The notes: a model not told the origin generated them from the letters alone. 64,000 bases of DNA from Calditrichia bacterium (GCA_028284445.1 JANQRS010000036.1:1-64000); one strand, 5' to 3'; positions 1 to 8,831 are shown, numbered from the stretch's first letter. Numbers and translations: made by a program.

Positions 1-88
1 TGATGGAATGATGGAATGATGGAATGATGGAATGATGGAATGATGGAATGATGGAATGATGGAATGATGGAATGATGGAATGATGGAA
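1..88. repeat. 8-bp tandem repeat, 11 copies
   Basis: Eleven uninterrupted perfect copies of TGATGGAA run from the window edge, so the array probably starts further left. The unit is not a multiple of three and no ORF uses it. It is intergenic, downstream of msrA on the other strand. A perfect array of this kind is expected to vary in copy number by slippage; no role can be seen. Confidence 0.95.
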
Positions 89-121
89 GCTGTTGCGCAT
101 AATACCTCATAGCAAGTCCTT

Positions 122-150
122 TTCCAATATTCCAGTATTCCAATATTCCA
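122..150. repeat. dispersed TTCCAATATTCC-type repeat, copy 1
   Basis: A 29-bp stretch built from TTCCA(A/G)TA steps. Its reverse complement occurs at 33312-33340 with 28 of 29 bases the same. Both copies are intergenic. It looks like one member of a genome-wide short repeat family of unknown function. Confidence 0.75.
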
Positions 151-204
151 CTTGCCAAGCGCATGAATGAAAGAGGGGCGTCACGAAATGATAAGAAGCT
201 AGCG

Positions 205-753
205 CTAGTTTGGTAGTTTCAATAGATGAGCAAACTGCTTGCGGAATTTCATTACCTTTGGGGCGACGACCAGCGAACAATATCCCTGGTTGGGATTGTT
301 CTTGAAATAATTTTGATGATACTCTTCGGCAACATAGAAGGTAGGCAGGGGACTAATCTCCGTGACAATCGGGTCCGGCCAGAGGTTTGAGGCGTCTGTT
401 GCCGCCAGCGATGCTTCCGCTTTGGCTTTTTGCGCTTCATCGTGATAGAAAATGACCGAGCGATATTGGGTGCCGATATCATTTCCCTGGCGGTTCAAGG
501 TGGTGGGGTCATGCGTATGCCAGAAGACTTCGAGCAGTTCATCAAACGATATTGCGGATGGATCAAATTCGATGCGTGCGACCTCAGCGTGACCGGTGCG
601 TCCGGTGCAAATTTGCTGATACGTGGGGTTTTCTATTTCGCCACCGGCATAGCCTGACACCACAGAGTGAATCCCTTTTATGTCCTGATAAACTGCTTCG
701 ATACACCAAAAACAACCGGCGCCGAAGGTTGCATACTCAAGCTGGGTCGACAT
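205..753 (-). CDS. msrA: peptide-methionine (S)-S-oxide reductase MsrA
   Basis: This enzyme reduces methionine-S-sulfoxide, free or in proteins, back to methionine and repairs oxidative damage in the cytoplasm. The diagnostic GCFWC motif lies at residues 13-17, with catalytic Cys14. The family signatures GYAGG, YRSVIFYH and EEYHQNYF follow in the expected order. At 182 residues it is the normal length for a stand-alone MsrA, with no MsrB fusion. The start overlaps the end of the upstream MFS transporter gene by 17 nt, so the two are almost certainly co-transcribed. Assignment is secure from motifs alone. Confidence 0.96.
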   Translation of the reverse strand: MSTQLEYATFGAGCFWCIEAVYQDIKGIHSVVSGYAGGEIENPTYQQICTGRTGHAEVARIEFDPSAISFDELLEVFWHTHDPTTLNRQGNDIGTQYRSVIFYHDEAQKAKAEASLAATDASNLWPDPIVTEISPLPTFYVAEEYHQNYFKNNPNQGYCSLVVAPKVMKFRKQFAHLLKLPN

Positions 754-1948
754 TGCGGCCCCCTTTTTCTTTATGAAAATCGATTGCTAGCATTACTATG
801 CATTCAACTATAAATAGCAAGCATATCGAATGCAATAAGAAAGTTGGGCCGTAGGATTCGAAGAATTGGCCGACGATCCAGGGGCCAACCATACCGCCAA
901 GGCTTGCGCCCAGGAAAAAACGGGCGGTGGTTTTACCCGATATCGGTAGCTTGTTGTGCGCCACCGTTAACATTGAGGCAAATAATGCTGAGACCGAAAG
1001 CCCCAGCCCCAATAATCCCAGCCAAATGGCGATGGCCGAAGCCGGATTCAATACCATGATAACAACCATCAAAAGTCCGCAGCTTACGCCCACTCGCACA
1101 ATCAGAATTGGACGAATTACCGCCGCAAATGGAATGGCCACCAAGCGGCCAATTGTTTGCGTGCCCCAAAATGCCGAGGTCATATACGCTGCATTGACTG
1201 AATCAGCAATTTCCATTTCCAGCGCATAAGTGTAAATCCAACCGGCGACACTGGCTTCTATCGCCACATACAAAAAGAAGAAGAGCATGAACAGGATGAC
1301 CAATCCCGAGGTGGCAGTTTCCGCTGCCTCCGCTTCTTGACTACGTTCGGGGAGCGCCGGCCTGGGAACCTGGGTGAGAAGCAGCGTTGGAAGCAGCATG
1401 AAGACAGCCAGCAGCCAAAAGACGCTTTGCGGCGCCATGTCGAATAGGATCACCCCGGCGACGAGCAGGGGTGAGATAAATGCACCAAGGCTGAATGCAA
1501 AGTGCAGGCCGTTGATATAGGGCGCAACTTTGTCGCCGTGCACATACAGAATGAGGGTGTTGCCACCAATATTGATGGTCATGCTGGCGATGCCCGACAG
1601 GAAGAAGAGAGCTGCGAGGATGTCCAGCGCGTCAATAAACGGGAAGGTGGTCAGGAATATTGAAATGGCAATTGTTGCTATCGCCAGCAATTTATGTCCA
1701 TGGAAGCGATCGTAGAGATGGCCGACAAACAGTGAGCCAATGATCATGCCGAGTGGCCGAGTCACGAAGAGGATACTAATGTCTTTTAGGGTACTGCTGG
1801 TTTGCTCGGCCAGGGCCGGCAAGGTTGGTCCTAGTGAAGATCCGAACATGCCGATAATCAGGAAGGTGATGCCGTAGGTGAGCGTCTGCTGAATTTCGGT
1901 CGACAGACCTCCGCGTGTTTGCGCGCTGTGCACTCTCTTGCCTCTCAA
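737..1948 (-). CDS. MFS transporter
   Basis: A major facilitator superfamily permease of about 400 residues with 12 predicted hydrophobic segments and a central hydrophilic loop near residues 200-215 (PRPALPERSQEAEAAET). The loop between helices 2 and 3 reads GHLYDRFHGHKLL, matching the MFS signature G-x-x-x-D-R-x-G-x-(K/R). The substrate cannot be read from sequence; it resembles the FucP/Sphingolipid-type group loosely. The furthest upstream start is TTG; a GTG five codons downstream at 1933 has an AGAGG spaced 7 nt before it and may be the real start. The gene overlaps msrA downstream, suggesting a shared stress or uptake context. Confidence 0.88.
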   Translation of the reverse strand: MRGKRVHSAQTRGGLSTEIQQTLTYGITFLIIGMFGSSLGPTLPALAEQTSSTLKDISILFVTRPLGMIIGSLFVGHLYDRFHGHKLLAIATIAISIFLTTFPFIDALDILAALFFLSGIASMTINIGGNTLILYVHGDKVAPYINGLHFAFSLGAFISPLLVAGVILFDMAPQSVFWLLAVFMLLPTLLLTQVPRPALPERSQEAEAAETATSGLVILFMLFFFLYVAIEASVAGWIYTYALEMEIADSVNAAYMTSAFWGTQTIGRLVAIPFAAVIRPILIVRVGVSCGLLMVVIMVLNPASAIAIWLGLLGLGLSVSALFASMLTVAHNKLPISGKTTARFFLGASLGGMVGPWIVGQFFESYGPTFLLHSICLLFIVECIVMLAIDFHKEKGGRNVDPA

Positions 1949-2032
1949 ATTATCTACCCCCTACAGCGAAATAGCCCCAAAGGTAAGCAATGGAGCTGTT
2001 CGGAGTCAACGCCAAACTGAAAGGCGCGGCGG

Positions 2033-3268
2033 TTATCTGACGAAAAAGAGATAGCCGAGAAAAATACCGGCAATGATACCCGCAAAGTCTGCGATTAAAC
2101 CGGCGGTCACTGCATAGCGAGTCTTGCGAATATTAACCGATCCAAAATAGACGGCAATGATGTAGAAAGTCGTCTCGGTTGCGCCGCGGAATACAGACGA
2201 TAGTTTTCCCTGGAAGGAATCTGCCCCGAAGGTGTTCATGATTTCCAGATTCATCGCTCGTGACGCGCTACCGCTCAAGGGCTTCATCAAGGCCGTTGGT
2301 AAAGCCTCTACGAAAGCGGTGTCAATCCCGATGCCGGAGACAACTGCGGAGATGCCGGATATGACAAAATCCATGGCGCCAGAGGCGCGGAAAACCCCGA
2401 TGGCTACCAGGATCGCAACCAGGTAAGGAATAATCATGACGGAAATATTGAATCCCTCCTTCGCGCCTTCAATAAAGGTTTCATAGACATTGACCTTCCT
2501 GAAAAAGGCAATCAGGATAAAGGTAACAATCACTGAGAAGATGATCAGGGTGCTGGCAATGTTGGAAATGGTAGAAATTTGTTCCTGTGGGATGCTGGAA
2601 AAATACCATATGACGCTGCCCATGAAGAGCGTCAGGCCGCCGAGGTAGCCAAGGATGACCGGATCCAGCAAGTTGATTCGCTGATAGAAGGAAACCGTTA
2701 ACAAGCCCACTAGCGTGCTCACAAATGTCGCTAGCATGATGGGTATAAATACATCTGTGGGATATGCCGCCCCGACCACAGATCGATCAATAAGAATCGT
2801 GAGCGGAATAATGGACAGGCCGGAGGTGTTGAGCACCAGAAACATGATCTGGGCATTGGAGGCAGTGTCCTTTTCCGGGTTTAATGACTGCATTTCCTTC
2901 ATTGTCTTCAGGCCTAGTGGCGTTGCGGCATTATCAAGCCCGAGCATATTTGCGGCGAAGTTCATGATCATCGAGCCAATGGCCGGATGATCGCGAGGGA
3001 TTTCCGGAAAGAGACGTGCGAAAAATGGACCAATTAGCTTAGCGAAAATGCGAATGATGCCACCTTTTTCGCCGATCCGCATAATGCCCAGCCAGAGAGC
3101 CATCGCGCCCGTCAAGTATATGGACAACTCAAAACCGGTTTTGGCCATATCAAAAGTTGACTTGACGATCGCGGGAAATACTTCGGTATCGCCCATGAAA
3201 ATGAGCTTGATCAGTCCAACAACAAAAGCGACAACAAAGAAGGCGATCCAGATATAATTGAGGGCCAT
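2033..3268 (-). CDS. fused SpmA-SpmB-like membrane protein (nucleoside-recognition/Gate domains)
   Basis: Integral membrane protein of 411 residues containing two Gate (nucleoside recognition) domains. The N-terminal half carries the SpmA-type stretch NMLGLDNAATPLGLKTMKEM near residues 109-128. The C-terminal half carries the SpmB-type stretch ALMKPLSGSASRAMNLEIMN and FRGATETTFYIIAVYFG. In Bacillus, SpmA and SpmB are separate proteins needed for spore core dehydration; single-chain fusions are common in non-sporulating bacteria, where the role is unknown and transport of a small metabolite is only a guess. It has no close operon partner: an 84-nt gap separates it from the MFS gene downstream. 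Confidence 0.87.
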   Translation of the reverse strand: MALNYIWIAFFVVAFVVGLIKLIFMGDTEVFPAIVKSTFDMAKTGFELSIYLTGAMALWLGIMRIGEKGGIIRIFAKLIGPFFARLFPEIPRDHPAIGSMIMNFAANMLGLDNAATPLGLKTMKEMQSLNPEKDTASNAQIMFLVLNTSGLSIIPLTILIDRSVVGAAYPTDVFIPIMLATFVSTLVGLLTVSFYQRINLLDPVILGYLGGLTLFMGSVIWYFSSIPQEQISTISNIASTLIIFSVIVTFILIAFFRKVNVYETFIEGAKEGFNISVMIIPYLVAILVAIGVFRASGAMDFVISGISAVVSGIGIDTAFVEALPTALMKPLSGSASRAMNLEIMNTFGADSFQGKLSSVFRGATETTFYIIAVYFGSVNIRKTRYAVTAGLIADFAGIIAGIFLGYLFFVR

Positions 3269-3346
3269 ACCGGTGTGTCCGTTTTAGGTTCAAGGCATAT
3301 TACCGTTTCTGCTCTAATTTCGCAAATCAAGAGGCTAGCGGTCGAT

Positions 3347-3390
3347 GGTCCCCCCTCTATCTCCCCCCGGGGGGAGATAGAGGGGGGACC
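3347..3390. repeat. 44-bp perfect palindrome, family A, copy 1
   Basis: A perfect 44-bp inverted repeat with no loop, centred between C and G tracts (CTCCCCCC/GGGGGGAG), outer ends GGTCC/GGACC. It lies between the divergent starts of the SpmAB-like gene and the DUF3667 gene and is followed by TTTT on the + strand. An identical 44-mer occurs at 25142-25185. Confidence 0.97.
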
Positions 3391-3489
3391 TTTTGCCGTT
3401 TGCAAACTGCGTCGATCGACTACTGGTTGCCAATCGCGAACTCAATATTTTCCTGTTCTGTTTCTGGAATGCAGCGCGTATCTTCCAGC

Positions 3490-4413
3490 ATGTCCGAAGA
3501 GAATCAACATAGGAAGCAATGTCTCAATTGTGGTGCCGTGCTTGATGGCCCATATTGTTCGCAATGTGGACAGAAAGATCGGGATCCTGATCTGACTGTC
3601 AGGGAAATGCTCGGTGAGGTCGGTGCGAACGTCTTTCAATTTGATTCACGCCTCTTTCGCACCCTCAAAGCACTACTCACTCGTCCCGGTTTGCTTACTG
3701 AACGGTATAATGCCGGACAGCGCCTCCTTTATGTGCCGCCATTGAGGCTTTACCTGGTGATCAGCGTAATCTTCTTCTTCGTGCTGAGCTTTGGAGAAAA
3801 GTCATATTTCAGGGTTGGCGGTGTGGATGACGACGACAGCGGATCGGTCGAAGTGGTAGCGCTGAGCGATAGTCTTGAGACAGCTGCCGACAGTCTGACG
3901 GCCGACACGCTCAGCGCTGACAGCCTTACGAGTTCTCAGAACGATGATACGACTGCTGCGGATCAGTCATTCCTGGAAGGAGTGGCGGAGCGATTTTGGC
4001 AGGGAATGCAGAACGCCTCCGAGAATCCGCAAATGGTCAACGATATCTTGCTGCGGCGCTTCCCGCAGATGATGTTTGTGCTTCTGCCAATTTTTGCGCT
4101 GCTGTTGATGCTGATTTATTGGCGTCGCGATCACCTTTATCTTCATCACCTGATCTTCAGTCTGCACTACCACTGTATTGCATATATCCTGCTTTCCTTT
4201 GCTTCCCTGATAAATACAATCTTTGACGCGGAATGGGGCGTGGTTATTCCGCTGACCTTGCCGATTTTCCTCTTCCTGAGCATGAGACGGGTTTATGGCC
4301 AGGGGCTTTTCAAGACGACCATCAAAATTATTCTCCTCAGCTTCAGTTACATCTTCATATTGACATGTGCCATAATTGTCGTTGCGCTGGTGACTATCTT
4401 ACTCATTCAGTAA
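3490..4413 (+). CDS. DUF3667-type zinc-ribbon membrane protein
   Basis: The protein starts with a zinc ribbon: CLNCGAVLDGPYCSQCGQ, residues 10-27, two CxxC pairs. A conserved stretch follows (FDSRLFRTLKALLTRPGLLTERYNAGQRLLYVPPLRLYL), a first membrane segment near residue 95, an acidic Asp/Ser-rich loop of about 70 residues, and four further hydrophobic segments at the C-terminus. This is the architecture of DUF3667 proteins, which are widespread and of unknown function. The open frame reaches back to 3400, but the first 30 codons precede the conserved region and run close to the 44-bp palindrome; the ATG at 3490 gives the usual N-terminus. No operon partner: a promoter for the next gene starts right after its stop. 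Confidence 0.82.
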   Translation: MSEENQHRKQCLNCGAVLDGPYCSQCGQKDRDPDLTVREMLGEVGANVFQFDSRLFRTLKALLTRPGLLTERYNAGQRLLYVPPLRLYLVISVIFFFVLSFGEKSYFRVGGVDDDDSGSVEVVALSDSLETAADSLTADTLSADSLTSSQNDDTTAADQSFLEGVAERFWQGMQNASENPQMVNDILLRRFPQMMFVLLPIFALLLMLIYWRRDHLYLHHLIFSLHYHCIAYILLSFASLINTIFDAEWGVVIPLTLPIFLFLSMRRVYGQGLFKTTIKIILLSFSYIFILTCAIIVVALVTILLIQ

Positions 4414-4443
4414 TTGACAAAACGCGCCGGGGGATATTATACT
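4414..4443 (+). promoter_or_regulatory. predicted sigma70-type promoter
   Basis: TTGACA at 4414-4419, an 18-bp spacer, then TATACT at 4438-4443. It lies directly behind the stop codon of the DUF3667 gene and about 50 nt before the TTG start of the large amidase-like lipoprotein, which it should drive. Confidence 0.7.
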
Positions 4444-4494
4444 AATTCAACCTGAGGACGGTCCCTTCCATATTTAACACCGGAGTTCACCATT

Positions 4495-7400
4495 TTGATT
4501 AGATTCCTCTCGCTTGCCCTTCTATGCCTGTTTGTATTTTCTTCCTGCAATGATAGCGCGCGCCGCAAAGAACTCTCGGCAAAATACCAGGTAAGTGCCC
4601 TGGATAAGGAAACTTTCAAGCTATACAGCAAGACAGATGAATTCCTGCAAACCGGCATAAGCTTGAAGCGGCCGATTGCCCTTCATCCGTCAAGCAAGAT
4701 TGATACCATTATTGTCGATGCCGCGTCCGGTGCTGTGACTATCGATTTCAATGATGCATTTGCCTACACGCCGTTCCGGGAAAGGGATGTTCGCCTGGTT
4801 GAGGCTGGAGTGCTTGCCAAACTGGGGAAGTCTTATCAGAAGAAAGGCGTGACGATTCTTGCCAATGGCTACCCGCTGGCCGATCTGGTGCCGAATTATT
4901 ACCGAACTTCGAAAGAAAATTATGATCGCGAGCGCCTGGCTCGACCGATGGGAGAGCGGATACCGCTGGTTCGGCGATTGGATGCGCCGTGGAGAGCCGA
5001 AATGGGAATGAGCGACTATAATATTGCGCTTTGGGGCTCCCACGGCTGGTATTATGAACCCAGGTCGGAGCGCTGGGAATGGCAGCGGGCCCGGGTTTTT
5101 CAGAGCATCGAAGATTTACTGCCGACCGCTTTTGTGCATGGTTACCTGCTGCCGATGCTGGAGAATGCCGGCGCGCAGGTCTTTATGCCGCGTGAGCGTG
5201 ATTTGCAGACGAATATGGTCATTGTTGACAATGATGCCCTGGGAGACAGCCTTGCCTATTCGGAAACCGGACCGGCGGATAGTCTTTTTTGGCAGACGGA
5301 CAGCGGCGGTTTTGCACCCGGTTTTGAGCCTTATGAAGAAGGCGTGAATCCGTTTCACCTCGGAACGACGCGTCGCATGAAAAGTGATACCAGCGAATCA
5401 GCTGTCATTCAATGGACTCCGGTCATCCCGGAAAGCGGTGAATATGCAGTTTACGTAAGTTATACGGCTGGTACGGATCGTGTGACAGATGCGGAATACA
5501 CCGTCCATCACGAAGGGGGAACGACTCGCTTCCTGGTGAATCAGCAGATAAGTGGCAGCACCTGGAATTATCTCGGCACCTTTTTCTTTGCTGTTGGGAG
5601 CGATAGTAGCGCCGCCAGCGTTATCCTGAGCAATGTGTCGAAAGAGTTTGGGCGCGTTGTCAGCGCTGATGCGGTGCGTTTTGGCGGCGGCATGGGAGAT
5701 GTTGCCCGCAATGGCAGCACCAGTGGTCGACCCCGCTTTGTTGAGGCAGCCCGCTATTATATGCAATTTGCCGGTATGCCGGATTCTCTCGTCTACAATG
5801 TGACCAACCAGCCGGACGAAGATTACAAAGACGATTATCGCGGTCGCGGCGAGTGGGCAAATTACCTGCGTGGTCATCCTTTTGGCCCCAACGCCAAACG
5901 CGATGTGCCTGGACTGGGCATTCCAATCGATCTGTCACTTGCTTTCCACACTGATGCCGGGCAGAATAAGACCAAAACCATCGGCACCTTGCTGATTTAT
6001 GCGACACAAGACGGCGTCAAAAAGGATGTCTTTCCGGATGGCGTGCGCCGCCTGGCCAATCGCGACTTTGCCGATATTCTACAGACCGAAATAGTTGATG
6101 ATATTCGCAGAAAATATGATCCGAACTGGCGTCGCCGCAGCTTATGGGATAAGCAGTATAGTGAAGCCTTCCGTCCGAACGTGCCGGGCGCTTTACTGGA
6201 GTTGTTGTCACATCATAATTTGCTGGATATGAAATTTGCCCTCGATCCGCGCTTTCGCTTCGATAGCAGCCGTTCCATTTACAAAGCCATGTTGAAATTT
6301 CTTGCTACCCAACATCAGAGGCCTTTTGTTGTGCAGCCGCTGCCGGTGACGCATTTCGCCTTGAGAACTGAGGGCACCAGCGGTCTGCAACTGTCGTGGC
6401 AGGCGCAAGACGATTCCCTGGAAGCTTCGGCTGTGGCCGAAAAATTTATTGTTTATACTCGCCTCGACGGTGGTGGCTGGGACAATGGTATGCTGGTTGA
6501 CGGCCCGGTATTTACCGTAGACTCGCTGGCCGATAGCGTCATTTATAGTTTTAAGGTAGCGGCAGTGAACGAGGGCGGGACCAGTTTCCCCTCGGAAATT
6601 TTGTCTGCCTGCAGAATCGGTGATTTTTCTGATCCTGTGATGATCGTGAATGGCTTTGATCGCATTGCCGCGCCTGCGGTCGTGGAAACCGGCGATTTTG
6701 CCGGATTTGCGGATTTTGTTGATCAAGGCGTGCCGGATCGCTACGACTTGAGCTATACCGGCCCACAGTTTGATTTCATGCGCAGCTCCAAATGGCGGGG
6801 CGATGATGCACCTGGCTGGGGCGCCAGCTATGCGGATTATGAGACACGGGTGATTCCGGGGAATACATTTGATTATCCCTATGTGCACGGTGAGGCGATT
6901 CGCGCGGCCGGGCGCTCGTTTATTTCTTGCAGCGATGAGGCGGTTGCTGATTCACTCATATCGCTTAAAGCTTATTCACTGGTTAATCTGATCCTTGGTG
7001 AAGAGCGCTTGACCGGCTGGCCGCAACCGGGACCGGAGCCGGTATTTGAGGCGTTCCCTGAAAATATGCGGCAGCGCCTGACGGACTACTGCGCCGGCGG
7101 TGGCAACCTTTTCCTGTCGGGATCTTACATCGGCACCGATCTGCTGGCAGGTGATGACGTTTCGGATGAGAAGAAGGAATTTGCGAATAACGTATTGCAC
7201 TATCGCTGGGTAACCAATCATGCAACGCGCGGTGGGCGCCTCGCAATTTCAGACTCGCTGTTTTTGCCGATAACGGAAAGGCTGGAGATCAATACCGGCT
7301 ATCACCCGGACATCTATACCGCCGAGGCACCGGATGCCATTGCGCCCCGCGATGTTAAAACCAAGACCATTCTGCGCTATGCTGAAAACAACATCCCGGC

Positions 7401-7521
7401 TGCCACAGCCTACGCCGGCCTGAAGCACAAGGTCATTGCTTTCGGCTTTCCTTTTGAGACGATATTGGGCCGTCAGGCTCGCGCCCAGTTGATGCAGCAG
7501 ATTCTGGCGTTTTTTGAATAA
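4495..7521 (+). CDS. large lipoprotein with split Amidase_3-like and golvesin-like domains plus fibronectin type III
   Basis: 1008 residues, with a lipoprotein signal ending LFVFSSC (lipid attachment expected at Cys18). Pieces of an N-acetylmuramoyl-L-alanine amidase (Amidase_3) fold can be followed through the chain: a His in WGSHGW (residue 183), RERD near 236, AFHTDAG near 483-489, and LLELLSHHN near 566. These match the usual order of metal His, acid, second His and C-terminal Glu. Between the second and third pieces sits a golvesin C-terminal-like beta domain (WTPVIPESGEYAVYVSY, from about 304). A fibronectin type III domain covers about 615-705 and an unassigned 300-residue domain ends the protein. 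Bacteroidota homologues are often labelled xanthan lyase, a name I do not trust here. Likely outer-membrane or periplasmic and acting on peptidoglycan or glycans. The start is TTG with CGGAG 9 nt upstream, behind a strong promoter. Confidence 0.72.
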   Translation: MIRFLSLALLCLFVFSSCNDSARRKELSAKYQVSALDKETFKLYSKTDEFLQTGISLKRPIALHPSSKIDTIIVDAASGAVTIDFNDAFAYTPFRERDVRLVEAGVLAKLGKSYQKKGVTILANGYPLADLVPNYYRTSKENYDRERLARPMGERIPLVRRLDAPWRAEMGMSDYNIALWGSHGWYYEPRSERWEWQRARVFQSIEDLLPTAFVHGYLLPMLENAGAQVFMPRERDLQTNMVIVDNDALGDSLAYSETGPADSLFWQTDSGGFAPGFEPYEEGVNPFHLGTTRRMKSDTSESAVIQWTPVIPESGEYAVYVSYTAGTDRVTDAEYTVHHEGGTTRFLVNQQISGSTWNYLGTFFFAVGSDSSAASVILSNVSKEFGRVVSADAVRFGGGMGDVARNGSTSGRPRFVEAARYYMQFAGMPDSLVYNVTNQPDEDYKDDYRGRGEWANYLRGHPFGPNAKRDVPGLGIPIDLSLAFHTDAGQNKTKTIGTLLIYATQDGVKKDVFPDGVRRLANRDFADILQTEIVDDIRRKYDPNWRRRSLWDKQYSEAFRPNVPGALLELLSHHNLLDMKFALDPRFRFDSSRSIYKAMLKFLATQHQRPFVVQPLPVTHFALRTEGTSGLQLSWQAQDDSLEASAVAEKFIVYTRLDGGGWDNGMLVDGPVFTVDSLADSVIYSFKVAAVNEGGTSFPSEILSACRIGDFSDPVMIVNGFDRIAAPAVVETGDFAGFADFVDQGVPDRYDLSYTGPQFDFMRSSKWRGDDAPGWGASYADYETRVIPGNTFDYPYVHGEAIRAAGRSFISCSDEAVADSLISLKAYSLVNLILGEERLTGWPQPGPEPVFEAFPENMRQRLTDYCAGGGNLFLSGSYIGTDLLAGDDVSDEKKEFANNVLHYRWVTNHATRGGRLAISDSLFLPITERLEINTGYHPDIYTAEAPDAIAPRDVKTKTILRYAENNIPAATAYAGLKHKVIAFGFPFETILGRQARAQLMQQILAFFE

Positions 7522-7672
7522 GGTTCGCTTCGCTCACGTCAGCTCGTTTCACTCACGTCAGGGTCTTCGACCCGTCAGGCTCGCAAGATCGCCGTCAACT
7601 CGCTACGCTCGTGCATTTACGGGAGCGCAGCGACCTGACGAGGCGAAGCCAGCTGACGCGAACGAGGTGAGC
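7522..7672. other. structured intergenic stretch with imperfect inverted repeats
   Basis: Between two convergent genes. It is built of related pieces (CGCTTCGCTCACGTCAG, CGTTTCACTCACGTCAGG and, inverted, CCTGACGAGGCGAAGCC, CGAACGAGGTGAGC), so the transcript could fold into a branched stem on either strand. It may act as a bidirectional terminator or be a decayed repeat element. No gene is supported here. Confidence 0.45.
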
Positions 7673-8560
7673 TTACCCCTTCACCCAATCCACAATCACA
7701 GTTGCCAATTCCTCGCCCTTGTCTTCCTGGAGAAAATGCCCGCCACCGCTGATCGTCGTATGCGGTTGTCCTTCGCAGCCGGGAATGACTTTCCGGAGAT
7801 ATTTATCGGCCCCTCGGGTGATCGGATCTTTATCGCTGAATGCCGTCAGGAATGGTTTCTGCCAGCGTTTCAATACCTGCCAGGCTGCACGATTGGCGTC
7901 GGAAGCGGGGTCGTCCGGGCGATTCGGTACCAGCATTGGAAACATGCGAGCACCGGCCTTATAGCTTTCATCCGGGAAGGGGGCGTCATAGGCAGCGATG
8001 ATTTCCTTGCTCAATTTCGAGGTGCAGCCTTTGGTGATAATCTTGCCGACTTTGAAACGCGGAACTTTCTGCGAGTAGGTTTGCCAGAGGGTAAATGCCA
8101 TAGGCATTTTACGATCGCCGGTTGGCAGGAAGGTATTGGCGGCCACAATCCGCGCAAAGCGTGCTTCCTGCTCAGCGGCCATTCGCAGTCCAATCAACCC
8201 GCCCCAATCCTGGCAGACCAAAATGATATTTTGCAGGTCCAGTGCTTCCACAAATCCGGTCATCCAATCCATATGTGATTGATAGGAATAGTCGTTCTTA
8301 TTCGCAGGTTTGTCGGAACGGCCAAAGCCAACCAGGTCTGGGGCAATGACGCGAAAGCCGGCCGCCGTAAAAAGAGGGATCATCTTCCGATAGAGATAGG
8401 ACCAGGAAGGCTCACCGTGAAGCAAAAGCATTGGTTGACCATCTTTCGGCCCTTTGTCGAGGTAGTGAATGCGGACCTCGCCTTGCATAAGGTAATTGGG
8501 GGTAAAATCGTAACCGGGCAGATCTTTGAACCGGTCATCCGGTGTGCGCAAAATATCCAT
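7673..8560 (-). CDS. haloalkane dehalogenase-like alpha/beta hydrolase
   Basis: Alpha/beta hydrolase of 295 residues very like the DhmA/DhlA haloalkane dehalogenases, which cleave carbon-halogen bonds by hydrolysis. Family marks are the N-terminus MDILRTPDDRFKDLPGYDF, the oxyanion motif HGEPSWSYLYRKM (Glu and Trp next to the His as in this subfamily), and the nucleophile elbow VCQDWGGLIG with Asp rather than Ser as nucleophile. The acid/base His is in GGGHFLQED near the C-terminus. The frame opens at a GTG four codons earlier, but the ATG at 8560 has GAGGAAA a few bases upstream and gives the standard N-terminus. It is transcribed alone. Whether the true substrate is a haloalkane cannot be told from sequence, since some homologues act on other esters or epoxides. 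Confidence 0.88.
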   Translation of the reverse strand: MDILRTPDDRFKDLPGYDFTPNYLMQGEVRIHYLDKGPKDGQPMLLLHGEPSWSYLYRKMIPLFTAAGFRVIAPDLVGFGRSDKPANKNDYSYQSHMDWMTGFVEALDLQNIILVCQDWGGLIGLRMAAEQEARFARIVAANTFLPTGDRKMPMAFTLWQTYSQKVPRFKVGKIITKGCTSKLSKEIIAAYDAPFPDESYKAGARMFPMLVPNRPDDPASDANRAAWQVLKRWQKPFLTAFSDKDPITRGADKYLRKVIPGCEGQPHTTISGGGHFLQEDKGEELATVIVDWVKG

Positions 8561-8831
8561 GTATTTCCTCACGCTTCAGTTTGGACAAATTTTAGTATCG
8601 GGATCAAAATATAAGCAAAATGGATATAAATAAGCGGGTTCAAATACACAAACAACAAATTGGCGGACAAAGTTGGTGCCAAACGCTCAAAATGTTGCGT
8701 CGCCGGGATCAATCGTTTGCGAATTTGATTATTTTTATTAGTTTAGGAAGTGGTTTTAGCTCGAGATAATAAATAGTGATCGATTGTTTTGATTGACACG
8801 TTGTGACGAATATTCAGCAGGGGGTATCCCG

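Noticed and set aside
3275..3595. 106-residue + strand frame, and a minus strand partner, through the 44-bp palindrome
   Set aside because: Both frames translate the palindrome as PPSISPRGEIEGGP, and the same peptide appears at the second copy near 25130, which shows that it is repeat-derived and not a protein family.
6208..6888. 226-residue minus strand frame within the large lipoprotein gene
   Set aside because: Low-complexity basic translation on the antisense of a continuous 1008-codon gene; treated as a shadow.
7514..8278. 254-residue + strand open frame opposite the dehalogenase gene
   Set aside because: It is the complement of a clear alpha/beta hydrolase gene; its translation is rich in unusual runs and has no family features or ribosome binding site.
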